Assembly (NCBI GenBank): GCA_947683425.1 | Contig: CANTUQ010000077.1 | Coordinates: 4,085,001 to 4,149,000 of the forward strand | From: Excoecaria cochinchinensis | Lineage: Eukaryota > Streptophyta > Magnoliopsida > Malpighiales > Euphorbiaceae | DNA length: 64,000 nucleotides | Direction: 5' to 3' | In this document: in pieces, positions 34,713 through 46,128 of the stretch | Position numbering within the stretch: the first letter of the stretch is position 1 | Layout of the letters: the number at the start of each line of letters is the position of its first letter | Position numbers and translations under genes: made by a program | Notes under the pieces: generated by a model | Seen by the model: only the letters and a program-made list of their open reading frames with translations | What the model was told of the DNA's origin: nothing | Database searches by the model: none

Positions 34713-35457
34713 TGTAGACACTGGGCCCCGAGGTGGTCCAAGATCAAAATTATCCGATGATGAAAATGGTACTTGCCACAAGTAAAGGTGTCAAAAATGA
34801 TGTTCTCCTTATCAAAAAATCCATTTGCTCCTCCAAAATTTTTAATGCGAAAATTTGCATTTTTACTCTCGTTTTTTAATTATTTATTTATTTATGTATT
34901 TTTATTTTTATTTTTATTTTTATTTCGTCTTTATTTTTATTTTTTATTTTATTTTTGTTTATTGTCGCGGGCCGCACCTATAGTGGAGGCACAGGCGCGC
35001 ACGCAGGGGGCAGCGCGTGTAGCAGGGGGTAGCGCGCGCAGCAGGGAGGCTGCGCGCGCCCCTGCACACACGCAGCAGGGGAGTAGCGTGCGCCCTTGCG
35101 CGCGCATAGCAGGGATGCTACGCGCGCACAAGGGCGCGTGCTGCCCCTCGCACGCCCCTTTCGGGGCACGTCTCACGACAGGATCGAGCACCCCTTGGCG
35201 CGCACGTCTCCCCTCTCCCACGCGGTCACTTTTTTAGCCTTCTCTGTGCACTGCATTTTCTGGTTTTGCAGTCTGATTTTTCCCGTATATTTCACTCTTT
35301 TGGTGTCTTTGAAAGAATAAAATTAAGAAATTAATTTTGTCTCTTTTCCATTTTGAAAAGACAAAAAATTAAAAAGATTTCTGGTCTTCATTTTCAAGGG
35401 GGCTGGCATTTTATTCAAAGAGGAGAAATTCAATTTTTATCTCAACCAAGGGGCAGC
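34713..35457 (+). repeat. element A 5' LTR, first part with CpG-rich island
   Basis: Starts TGTAGACACTGGGCCCCGAG and matches 51523-52215. 34965-35225 is a CpG-rich block of short degenerate repeats around GCAGCAGGGAGGCTGCGCGC; the open frames in it are arginine/alanine-rich by-products. Element F interrupts at 35458. Confidence 0.88.
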
Positions 35458-36901
35458 TGATAGGAGTTTAATTAAAGTAATATTTATCATGTGCTTTGTG
35501 TGAATTTAAGTAAGTTAAGTGTGTCAATGTGTTTATATTTCAAGTATTTGTGTTAGTTTGCGTGTTTTTATGTTTACAGGTTTAATTAGGTGAAAAAGGA
35601 ATAAACCAAGCATAAAAGACTAAGAAGAAGCTGAGGAGTAGGGTCACGAGTCGTAAACCAACATCACGACTCGTGACGATGCAGAGAGGCCAGCGTGAAG
35701 AGAAGAAAGAAAGAAGAAAGAAGGAAGGTCACGAGTCGTGACAAGAGATCACGACTCGTGACGATGCAGAGAGAGGAAAGAAAGAGTGAGAAGAAGGAAG
35801 GGCGGAAGCAGGTCACGATTCACGAAAGCAGGTCACGACTCACACAAGGAGATCATGAGTCGTGACTGGCCAGAGGAAGAAAGGAGAAAAGAAAGAAAGA
35901 AAAAGAGGAGCGTGTTCTGTCGCGAGCGCGACAGAGGCGACCGTTAGGGCAGTTTTTTGCCAAAACTCACTTGAAAAGTCACCTCCTTCCACCAACAATT
36001 ACAACCATTCTCAAGGGACATCTCTAAGAGACACAAACTTTAAAATATCATTTATAAATATGTAAATTAACTGTAATTTTAGATGTACGGAATTTTAGTT
36101 AAGTAATTTTCTGTATTTTGTAAGACAGATTTTTAGTTAAAGTTCTAAGTAGTTTTTATGTTTTAAAGAAAAAGATCAAGGAGAATAAAACTTGTTTCAA
36201 GAGATTGAGAAAAGGGTTGAAAGGCTTCTATCTTATTCTCTTATTTTTACTTATTCTCCATCAATTCTATGAATATCCTTTCCATGAATTTGCATGTTAT
36301 TACTCTTTCTATTTCCATCTATTTCATAGTCTTTCAATGCAGATTTTCTAATAGTATCTTTTGCATGATCTTTGTAAGTTAAAGTAATTCGAAAGATTGC
36401 TTTATCTGAAATCTAATAGAATTTCATTATCAAGATGTATTTTGAGAGATCGGTATGTTGAGATAATTGCTATAGGTTGGCTTTTATTCTTAGAATATGT
36501 AATTAGAAACCTCTAATTCATTAATGAAAATTGTGAGTTAGAATTTTAATTGCATGTTTTAGGCATTCTAATTTATGTCAAGAAAATAATTTAAAACTTT
36601 ATCCCAACTTGGCTTGCATGAAAAGATGAATAAATGTTGATCAAAATGATGAAATAAAGTTCATATTCTTTAGTTATTCATTTATCCTTATCTTCTTTTG
36701 ACTATCAATAGCTAGGTTTATTTAATTTAGATTCTAGAATAGTTTAAAATCAACTTTCACATTATTTGAACATTGTAAACAAGATTAAAATTAGGTAGTA
36801 ATAGTGTGTAAATCACGTTCCTCGTGGGATCGACATTCTTAAGTACTATTCCGGTACACCGTATACTTGCGGTCATTAGCATCTATAGAAAATGCTCAAC
36901 A
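35458..36901 (+). repeat. element F 5' LTR
   Basis: 1444 bp, from TGATAGGAGTTTAATTAAAG to GAAAATGCTCAACA. It carries paired palindromes at 35643-35677, 35728-35762 and about 35816-35877 and a stem CTGTCGCG-AG-CGCGACAG at 35917-35934. The small frame at 35862-36065 is repeated in both LTRs and is not a gene. Confidence 0.92.
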
Positions 36902-36907
36902 AGTTTT

Positions 36908-36925
36908 TGGCGCCATTGCCGGGGA
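36908..36925 (+). other. element F primer-binding site (tRNA-Asp type)
   Basis: TGGCGCCATTGCCGGGGA, six bases after the LTR edge. It differs at one base from the form TGGCGCCGTTGCCGGGGA common in Athila-type elements. Confidence 0.85.
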
Positions 36926-37050
36926 ACGTTAATTTTGCCATTATGAAACTTGATTTATGATTTTGGATTACAATATTTTCTTTTGTTTTAATTTGTTTGG
37001 TTTAGTGTAACTTTGTGTTTTGATTTTGGTTTTACAGGATTTGAAAGTTC

Positions 37051-38421
37051 ATGCCTAGTACAAGGAGTTCTTTAGAAGAGCTTGAACCCTTAAATCCTGA
37101 AATTGAAAGGTTTTTGTCAAGTAACCGGAAGTCCAATAGAAAGAAGAATAAGAATAAGAGATCAATTATCATGGCTGAAGAAAATCCGCCAAGACTTATG
37201 GACTTCTCCACACCCGCATTGAGTGGTGCTCAACAAGGAGAGGTAAGGCCAACGGTAAACGCAAATCAATTTGAGATTAAACCTTCTTTATTACAAATGA
37301 TTCAAAATAGCATTCGATTTTATGGTTTGGCAAATGAGGATCCTAATGCTCATTTGGCAAATTTTCTTGAAATATGTGATACCTTTAAGATTAATGGTGT
37401 GTCGGCTGATGCAATCAAACTTAGGCTTTTCCCTTTCACTTTGAAAGATAAGGCCAAAACTTGGTTGAATTCGCTAGCAAGGGGATCAATTACTACTTGG
37501 GATCAATTGGCCCAAGCATTTTTATCCAAATATTTTCCCTTGGCTAAAACAGCCAAAATCATAAAGGATATCACTACATGTGTTCAAAATGACAATGAAC
37601 CTTTGTATGAGGCTTGGGAAAGGTTCAAAGAATTGCAAAGAATGTGTCCACACCATAACCTTCCAAGGGAGCTTTTGATGCAAACCTTCTATAATGGAGT
37701 TAACCCAACTACAAGGGGAACAATTGATGCTGCAGCTGGTGGCTCTCTAATGAGGAAAACTACTGAAGCAGCTTTTGAGTTGTTGGAAGAAATGTCAATG
37801 AATAACTGTATGTGGCCTCCGGAAAGAGTGAGGGAGTATAATAATTCTAATGCTAGGGGGGTACATTTAATAGATTCTATGGTTGCATTGCAAGCCCAAA
37901 TTGAAGCATTGACTCATAAAGTTAATAGCCTAAGTATGGGAGGTAATTCATCAAATGCATGTAATGTTTGTGGTCAACAAGGGCATAAGAGTGACAATTG
38001 CAATTTTGGCATGGTTAATAAGGAGGAACAAGTTAATTTTATCCAAGGTCAAGGACGTGGTAATTCTTATTCTAACACCTATAACCCTGGTTGGAGGAGT
38101 CATCCTAAGTTATCATGGGGAAATAATAATAATAACAACCAAAATAGGGGAGTAGGATACCAACAACCACAAGATAGGTTTGGTGCTTTTGAAGGGAAGA
38201 TTGATAATTTTATTGAGGAAATTAATTATAAGATGAATTCTCAAGATGAAAGTCACAAGAAACTTGAGGCAAAAATTGACGAAATCACTAAAAATCATGC
38301 TGCCTCTATTCATAATCTTGAGGTTCAATTAGGTCAACTTGCTAGTTCCTTACTTTCTAGAAATTTAGGATACCTTCCAAGTAATACTGAGGAGAATCCT
38401 AGGGAGCACATAAAGCCATGA
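37051..38421 (+). CDS. gag: element F gag (Athila-type), intact
   Basis: 456 codons without interruption. Residues about 95-210 are the retrotransposon gag capsid domain: IRFYGLANEDPNAHLANFLE, LRLFPFTLKDKAKTWLNSL, WDQLAQAFLSKYFP and EAWERFKELQRMCPHH. A CCHC zinc knuckle CNVCGQQGHKSDNC follows at about residue 304, then an Asn/Gln-rich tail and a coiled-coil-like segment near the end. It would form the particle and bind RNA. It stops with TGA well before any enzyme domain, unlike complete Athila elements where protease and RT follow. As the only intact gag in the window it may be relatively young or under selection. Confidence 0.92.
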   Translation: MPSTRSSLEELEPLNPEIERFLSSNRKSNRKKNKNKRSIIMAEENPPRLMDFSTPALSGAQQGEVRPTVNANQFEIKPSLLQMIQNSIRFYGLANEDPNAHLANFLEICDTFKINGVSADAIKLRLFPFTLKDKAKTWLNSLARGSITTWDQLAQAFLSKYFPLAKTAKIIKDITTCVQNDNEPLYEAWERFKELQRMCPHHNLPRELLMQTFYNGVNPTTRGTIDAAAGGSLMRKTTEAAFELLEEMSMNNCMWPPERVREYNNSNARGVHLIDSMVALQAQIEALTHKVNSLSMGGNSSNACNVCGQQGHKSDNCNFGMVNKEEQVNFIQGQGRGNSYSNTYNPGWRSHPKLSWGNNNNNNQNRGVGYQQPQDRFGAFEGKIDNFIEEINYKMNSQDESHKKLEAKIDEITKNHAASIHNLEVQLGQLASSLLSRNLGYLPSNTEENPREHIKP

Positions 38422-39406
38422 TATGTCTAGTTCTTTTATTTTGGTTACTTAATTATATTTTCTTTCTAAAGGTATTTTATGTTGTTTTATCTTAGTGTAT
38501 GTAGATTTATTTACTACTTTTTGTATTTTGAATTTCTATGTTATTAACACAGTTGATTTTGATTTTATCATTTAATAAGGCTAGGAGTTTGTTGAAGGTT
38601 AAAAATAAAAAAAAAAAGTGTTGCATTCTATCGCGAGCGCGAACACCATCGCGATCGCGACAACATGAGTGAAGGATTGCGCATTACATTTTTGAGGCTT
38701 CTGTCGCGAGCGTGACAAGAATCACGATCGTGACAGAAGGTGAAGATGCACATTTCAGGTAGGTAGACGTACATCTTCACGTGTCGTGACATCCATGCTC
38801 GACTCGTGACAGGGTTGACATACTGAGGAGAGGTCGCCTAGGTAAGTGAGGTGCGTCACGAGTCGTGACGATGCATCATGACTCGTGACGCGTGATTGAC
38901 GATTCAGGTAAGTTTTTTTTATTTTATTTTATTTACTTCTTAATTTTCAATTTATTAGCATTAAATTTTCTTTTTCCTCATATTACTATTTTACTTTTCA
39001 TTAATTTAGTTTAGATTAACTTTAATCCCCTTAAATCACACAATCTGAAATCAAAGAGGGAAATTTTAAATTTAAAACCCTAAAACATCGGGACTTTTCG
39101 TATTCCTTCTTTCTTCTCTATTTCACTTAACTTTTCCCTCTCATTTGTAAACTCTGCTCATTTTGGGTCACGAGTCGCAACCCATATTCACCTCTTCTTC
39201 TTTATTCTTTCCTTTTCTTTTCCTTTCCAAGATCTCATTCACGATTTACCTCTGTCATCTCTCTTTGTCTTTCATTTCTATGTAATCTCTGTTTCATTTC
39301 ATCTCTGCTCATCATCTTTGTTTCTTTCTGCATTTTCCCATTTTGGTTTTCCTTCGGCATTTTTCCCACATAAACTACTCTCTGCTTTTACCTAACACAT
39401 TGAACA
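38422..39406 (+). repeat. element F spacer with paired palindromes
   Basis: No gene seen. 38631-38893 holds several pairs of near-palindromes separated by a few bases: TCGCGAGCGCGA and TCGCGATCGCGA (38631-38660), GTCGCGAGCGTGAC and TCACGATCGTGAC (38701-38736), TCACGTGTCGTGA with CTCGACTCGTGAC (about 38778-38811), and GTCACGAGTCGTGAC with CATGACTCGTGACGC (about 38855-38893). The rest is AT-rich or C/T-rich leader sequence before the next gene. Confidence 0.8.
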
Positions 39407-40554
39407 ATGGTGAGAACAAAAAATCCGTCCATATCACGTATTGAACAAGCAAGGCAGGAAGCTGAAGAGGGAGATATCTCTAACACATTTGGTTCCAGTT
39501 TTTCCATTTTCTCTGTGGATGAAGGTAGTCGATTTCTTACTCTTTGTGACAGAAAATTTTTGCAATGCAAGTATTTTCCATCAGATTTGCTAGCACGGGT
39601 AGGCTTGTTAAATACTATAACTGAAATGCTGTCATTTTGTGGCTTCCTTTGATTTGCTAATATGCATGAAGATATTTATCCTGATTTAATACTTGAATTT
39701 TATACCACTCTGCAAAGGAATGAGGATAATGAATATTGGTTAAATTTTAGATTGGATGGAAAGCCTCACACTCTGACTTATTTTATGATGAATCGTATGT
39801 TTGGATTTTCACAAACTGGTTTGTATGAGCCACCAAAATCTTTTAAACCTAATGTATTTTGGATATTTTTAACTGATTTGCAAACACCATATAAAGCTAG
39901 AGATGCTAAATCAATGTTTATCAAAGATTTAAAATATTGGGTTTTGCACAAGATTTTTGCATCTTTGATTTTCAACAGGTCTGAATTTAATAGAGTTTCT
40001 CTTAATGAACTCTTTTTGATGTGGTGTGTGCATAAGAGAAAAGATGTATGCTGGTCTTATTGGGTTTGTCTCAATTGTTGAATTGTGCTACTAAACATGA
40101 CTCACCTATAACTCATGGGCATATCATTACTGTTCTTACAAGAAATTTAGATGTTGATTTTCATTGTTATCATAGACATCGTCCTTGTATTTATTTTACT
40201 AAACATCTTTTTGTACGTGGAGAAGTTGTCAGTAATGATTTTCCGGAAATTTTACCACACTTACGATCATGTTGGAGGGACATTCCTGGACCTTCTGCGC
40301 CACGAGTAGAGGCACAAGAAGCAGAGGTTGGTGATGAGGGGGCAAGAGAAGATGCAGCTATGCCTGATATTCCAGCAGATGTGGCTGCAGTGCCTGATGT
40401 TGGCTCACCTAGCCATAACATGCCAATGATGTTATCTCATATGCAATATCAGCTTTCTTCTATAGCGCGACGTCAAAGGCGATTTGAGTATAAGCTGGAT
40501 CATTTTATCGCTCAATCTGGTTTTGAGATTCCATTGCCTCCAACTTCACCATGA
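39407..40554 (+). pseudogene. element F ATHILA ORF-1-like gene, broken
   Basis: Starts at ATG 39407 (MVRTKNPSISRIEQARQEAE), passes a TGA at 39650-39652, continues in the same frame with NFRLDGKPHTLTYFMMNRMF and VLHKIFASLIFNRSEFNRVS, ELFLMWCVHKRKD, then shifts frame near 40045 into ITHGHIITVLTRNLDVDF and an acidic/proline tail ending at TGA 40552. Order and motifs (small-residue repeat, ELFLLW-like core) fit the ATHILA ORF-1 family, encoded between pol and the 3' LTR in Athila. Its role is not established. One stop and one frameshift disable it here. Confidence 0.65.
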
Positions 40555-41611
40555 TAGGGGAGTTTTTCTTTCTTTTCTTTTTATTTCTTTGTTTTCCTTG
40601 TTTCTTTGTGTGTAATCCCTCCACATTGAGGACAATGTGTGTTTTCAGTGTGGGGGAGTGAGTGTGATTATTGGTTTGTGTTCACTTATGTTTTATGAGT
40701 TTTTGTATATACTTGTATATGTTAATTGCATGCTTGTTGTGTGTTTTATATTTCGATTAAGCTTTTTAGTAGGCTTTATTATAAGGCATTGTTCATTTGG
40801 TATATTATATAGATTGTGAAGTCATTTATTTTCTTTGCTCATTTTTATCAGTTTTTCAAAATTCTTAGCATGTGTTTTAAGTTTTTCAAGTTATTTTCTT
40901 TTTTTTTTTTCAACATTATAGATTGTTTAGTCTTTTTACTAACCATGTTTTTAAGGTTAGAATTTGCTCATTTAGTTTAAAATTTTAAGTTTCTAGTTGG
41001 CTAAGAAAACTATAGCCATAATACTTACCCTTTTATCTTTTCAATAATGGATGAGGACTCAAAAAGAAAAGAAAAATAAAAAATAAGTGGGATGGAGCAT
41101 AAAATGCACCCACTCAAGTCATTAAAAGAAAAAGAAAGCAAGATGTACATCCAAAATTGAAATGTATGGGATGGAGCGTAAAATGCACCCATACTACATT
41201 CTCTTGCTATTTATGGATAAAAATGAAAACTATATCCATGCATAAAAAAAAGTCTAAAAATGCCACGAGATTGGATTAAGGGTAAGTGAGCTCAAAAATG
41301 TCCTAAATATAGCTAGTTACTTTAGAATTTTTAACTTTATGATTAAAGTTTTATCTTTGAGTCATGTTTAGTTTTGTTAGAATTAATACTCTTTATGTTG
41401 GAATTAGTAAACTTAAGTAACTTGTTAAAATTTTAACCCATATTTTGAAATTTGACTTACTGATACTTTTGAGTGTTTGAGGTATTTGATTTTTCAATTC
41501 TATTATATATGCTGAATGGACAGTGCTATATAATTATGTTTACTAGCTGTTAAATTTTCTTTTATCTTTTCTCTTGCTTGGGGACAAGCAAGGGTTAAGT
41601 GTGGAGGAATT
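40555..41611 (+). other. element F 3' region and PPT
   Basis: Non-coding, AT-rich. It contains two copies of GGGATGGAGC.TAAAATGCACCC (41091 and 41168), the recurring phrase GAGGACAATGTGTGTTTTCAG followed by a GTGTGGGGGAG second purine tract at 40648-40658, and the terminal PPT at about 41597-41611. Confidence 0.75.
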
Positions 41612-43027
41612 TGATAGGAGTTTAATTAAAGTAATATTTAGCATGTGTTTTGTGTGAATTTAAGTAAGTTAAGTCTGTCAATGTGTTTATATTTCAATTA
41701 TTTGTGTTAGTTTGCGTGTTTTTATGTTTACAGGTTTAATTAGGTGAAAAAGGAAGCTGAGGAGTAGGGTCACAAGTCGTAAACCAACATCACGACTCGT
41801 GACGATGCAGAGAGGCCAGCGTGAAGAGAAGAAAAAAAGAAGAAAGAAGGAAGGTCATGAGTCGTGACAAGAGATCACGACTCGTGACGATGCAGAGAGA
41901 GTAAAGAAAGAGCGAGAAGAAGGAAGGGCGGAAGCAGGTCGCGATCAACGGAAGCAGGTCACGACTCACACAAGGAGATCACGAGTTGTGACTGGCCAGA
42001 GGAAGAAAGGAGAAAAGAAAGAAAGAAAAAGAGGAGCGTGTTCTGTCGAGAGCGCGACAGAGGCGACCGTTGGGGTAGTTTTCTGCCAAAACTCACTTGA
42101 AAAGTCACCTCATTTCACCAACAATTACAACCATTCTCAAGGGACATCTCTAAGAGACACAAACTTTAAAATATCATCTATAAATATGTAAATTAACTGT
42201 AATTTTAGATGTATGAAATTTTAGTTAAGTAATTTTCTGTATTTTGTAAGATAGATTTTTAGTTAAAGCTCTAAGTAGTTTTTATGTTTTGAAGAAAAAG
42301 ATCAAGGAGAATAAAACTTGTTTCAAGAGATTGAGAAAAGTGTTGAAAGGCTTCTATCTTATTCTCTTATTTTTACTTCTTCTCCATCAATTCTATGAAT
42401 ATCCTTTCCATGAATTTGCATGTTATTACTCTTTCTATTTCCATTTATTTCATAGTCTTTCAATGCAGATTTTCTATTAGTATCTTTTGCATGATCTTTG
42501 TAAGTTAAAGTAATTCGAAAGATTGCTTTATCTGAAATCTAATAGAATTTCATTATCAAGATGTATTTTGAGAGATCAGTATGTTGAGATAATTGCTATA
42601 GGTTGGCTTTGATTCTTAGAATATGTAATTAGAAACCTCTAATTCATTAATGAAAATTGTGTGTTAGAATTTTAATTGCATGTTTTAGGCACTTTAATTT
42701 ATGTCGAGAGAATAATTTAGAACTTTATCCCAACTTGGCTTGCATGAAAAGATGAATAAATGTTGATCAAAATGATGAAATCAAGTTCATATTTTTTAGT
42801 TATTCATTTATCCTTATCTTCTTTTGACTATCAATAACTAGGTTTAGTTAATTTAGATTCTAGAATAGTTTAAAATCAACTTTCACATTATGTGAACATT
42901 GTAAACAAGATTGAAATTAGGTAGTAATAGTGTGTAAATCACATTCCTCGTGGTATCGACATTCTTAAGTACTATTCCAGTACACCGTATACTTGCGGTC
43001 ATTAGCATCTATAGAAAATGCTCAACA
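41612..43027 (+). repeat. element F 3' LTR
   Basis: 1416 bp, closely matching the 5' LTR, with one deletion of about 27 bp near 41752 (the segment ATAAACCAAGCATAAAAGAC is absent) and scattered substitutions. Confidence 0.92.
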
Positions 43028-43447
43028 ACAGCCATAGTTAGTATTAGAAAAATCTTAAAAATTCAAAGCTTTAATTTTCTTCTTCTTTTTTCCTTTTCTC
43101 TTCAAAAGCATTTAATTTCCGGATGATTTTGAGCTTGGAAAATTAATTTCCTTTGCTCAATCATCCTCCAAAAACATTTTCTCAAGTTATTTTTCTTGTG
43201 TTCATCACCATAAATTTCGACAAGGAGGACAGATCAAGGAATCATATTTTTCGATCTATAAATTCTGAGGGTAAACATTTTTGGACCCGGTCTTACTTAT
43301 TTTATTCATCATTTATTATTGTTAATATTATTATTTTTGCTATTATTACCATATCTATTAATTATTTTTAGCATTTTAATGTGTTAATATTACTGTTGAT
43401 ATATTATTTGTTTGCTTTAACTTGATTTTTTTGTGACTCTCCTGTTG

Positions 43448-43500
<53 letters not shown>

Positions 43501-43628
43501 TACTTTAGCATTTATAATTATTATTATTGTCATTGTAAATATGTTTGCTTTCTTGGTCCTTCTCACTGTCATCCCTCCATTATTATTGTTATCATTGTTA
43601 TCTTATTATTATTATTATTATTATTATT

Positions 43629-43666
<38 letters not shown>

Positions 43667-43842
43667 CGTCGTTGTCTTACACTTAGTTATTTCATGATGT
43701 TATTATTATTTATTACTTGATATTATATCATTTTTATTGACCATATTATTGTTATATTGTTATTATTATCATTATTATTATTATTATTATTCTTATTGTC
43801 GTTATTACTATTTATCATTGTCACTATTATTATTAATATTAC

Positions 43843-43881
<39 letters not shown>

Positions 43882-43939
43882 CTATTATGCTACTATTATT
43901 ATTATTGTTTTAATTGTTATTGTTATTATTATTATGTTA

Positions 43940-44010
<71 letters not shown>

Positions 44011-45162
44011 TGATTGTCACCATTATGCCATGATTATTTATTGTTATTGTGACTATAACTTTATTGTTATCATTATCTTATTATTCATTTGATTAATTTT
44101 TAGAATTATTACTAATATTTTAATATTATTTTTCTATCTGAGATTTATTGTGACTTGCTTTATGTGAACATCCCCGTGACTCGCCGGATGGGTCGCGATG
44201 CGTAGAGGGACACGTCGGTTTGGTGAGATCTTTTCAACCTCCTTTTTATGTGTTTTGTGTTTGTTTATAAATACTTGTTTTATTTACGCACGCGTGCGAT
44301 AAAAAATCACAAAAATATTTCTATAATTAAATTGAAATTTTAACTAATAAAATCGGGACCAATGTCCCTCCTTTTAGCCAAAGAATGTAAAATGACACAA
44401 TAAAATGAAGAGTTAGTTTTCTCCAAAAATGGAATCACTCATCTTGGCTTTTCAACTCAACAATCAAATGACTCTTCGGACCCTCTTTAAATAAACGCGA
44501 AGGAACCAATGTTCCAAAACCTTTAAACAAGTGCGAAGGAACCAATGTTCCTAAACCAAACGAATGTCCCAATTTATGTATGTTTTTTCTCATGTTTGAT
44601 TTTGTTTGATTGTTTCAAATTTATATTCATTTCCTTTTGGGCCCTTGTAATTAATTTTGGGGCAATGCTATTCAATTTTCGATGGGGTTGTATTACGCCC
44701 CTATTTCTCTTGTAATTATGTGCTTGACGTGTTTATTGCTTTCTTTTGCTTATTTACCACTTTCTTTATCGCTTTTCTTTATTTTCTTTACGTGCTTGCA
44801 ATGTGTCTTTAATTTAAACGCATAAATAGTGTGAGATAAGAAATAGAATTTTAGGAAGTTAAAAACTCATTTATAATTAACCAAAGCATAAATAAGAGTG
44901 AAGTTCCGAACACCAATCTCTGGTCTAGACGAAAAAGAGGTTAGAGACTTTTTCCAATTTCTTGTAAATTGGGTGGCGACTCCATGATACCTCAAAAGTG
45001 CCTAAAGGCGTCGTGGGGCTAGATGTTCCTTTCCAATGTTCTATTGGGAAGAAAGCAATCAAGATGTCTAATGGCGCCCATGATCAAAAAGATGCAAATC
45101 AATCCCTCGAATCCTAAAAGCGGGTTCAGTGAGAGCCCTTGCTGAGTCCGGCGCACGTCACA
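43028..45162 (+). repeat. element A 5' LTR, second part
   Basis: Continues the A LTR after F and matches 52209-53721. It holds long TTA arrays (43452-43500, 43938-44011), a TTG array (about 43630-43668) and the conserved terminus CCTAAAAGCGGGTTCAGTGA ... GCGCACGTCACA. Around 44235-44630 it has roughly 400 bp absent from the 3' LTR. Confidence 0.88.
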
Positions 45163-46128
45163 GTGGCGACTCTACTGGGAAGTGTTTGTGACTTCGCTCT
45201 GAAAGTGTTTTGGTTAAAATGTATAATTAAGTTTTTAAAACTTAAAATTCTATTTCTTTTCGAAAATTGCATTGTATCATTTTAGGGCCTTAGAACTATA
45301 TTAGTTGGTCCGCTATCTTACCTCAGTGCGTTCCCAAAGCACGACCCTACTTTCACTCATTGTAGGGAAGTGTTAGGGATAATCACCAGCCCAAGCCTCG
45401 TGCCATTAATGGTATATCAAATGGATACCCGATCGGTTGCTATGCTCGTGATGAGCTAGACCCATTGGCAGGGACCATGCTTGGGTAGACCTAAAAAATC
45501 ACCATCGACCAAAGCCCATGTAATGACAAATAGAAACTTCCACTAGGTGGTATGCTCCTTAATACGATGCTTGTGATGTGGGCCATCACGTATTAAACAA
45601 AATCAAGCAAATTAAGTGGTTCTTTATCAAAGGCTTTCATGCCCCAGTAAGCCCACCTTAACTTGATTGAATTACCTGAATACGTAATGGCCAAAACCCA
45701 TATGAATGCGCATTAGATTAAGACTATTATGCTGCCGATTTTCCACCGTGCACCACATATGTCCGATGGGTTCCCTGTTAACCCTCGGATGAAGCCCACC
45801 TAGGAAAGAGACCGCACGACCTCATGTGTGAGAGTGATAAGGTTGGAAGGATCTATCTGCTTGCATGTGGTTGTGGATACTGCATAATATGCTCGTGCAT
45901 TGCATGTCATTCATGCATGTCAATAAAGTAAATATGTGTGTGTAAATAATAATATACTTTCTCTCATGCTATACGTGTATATATCTTTTCATCTGCATAT
46001 TATTTTTTCTCGTGTACATATCATCTTGCGTGTAACTTCTTTCATACACTGCATCGCATCGCATCATTTTAATTTATTGATCTTTCACTCATCAAAGATC
46101 ATTTTCATGGCATGATCATGCATTATAT
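45163..46128 (+). other. element A PBS and leader
   Basis: PBS TGGCGACTCTACTGGGAA at 45164-45181, consistent with the tRNA-Arg-type PBS of Ogre-like elements. The leader shares blocks with that of element B (minus, 33242-34086), including AGGGATAATCACCAGCCCAA and CATGCTTGGGTAGACCTA. No gene seen. Confidence 0.78.

Larger units (their letters stand above)
35458..43027 (+). mobile_element. element F: Athila-like element with gag and ORF-1 but no pol
   Basis: LTRs 35458-36901 and 41612-43027 flank a 4.7-kb interior with PBS TGGCGCCATTGCCGGGGA (36908-36925, tRNA-Asp type, typical of Athila), intact gag (37051-38421), a palindrome-rich spacer, a broken ATHILA ORF-1-like gene (39407-40554) and a PPT (AAGTGTGGAGGAATT). 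No protease, RT, RNase H or integrase sequence is present. Flanks GCAGC (left) and ACAGC (right) fit a 5-bp TSD with one transition; the uninterrupted copy at 52206 reads GGCAGCC. Confidence 0.9.

Noticed and set aside
34773..35237. Arginine/alanine-rich frames in GC-rich blocks (also 34949-35221, 51582-52073, 51716-51986, 63195-63535, 18428-18696)
   Set aside because: Overlapping frames on both strands arise from high GC and few stop codons. Each lies in a Tat-type LTR, and none has a recognisable motif.
35862..36065. Small frame beginning MTGQRKKGEKKERKRG, repeated at 41988-42191
   Set aside because: It is the same low-complexity purine-rich stretch of the two LTRs of element F, with no independent coding support.
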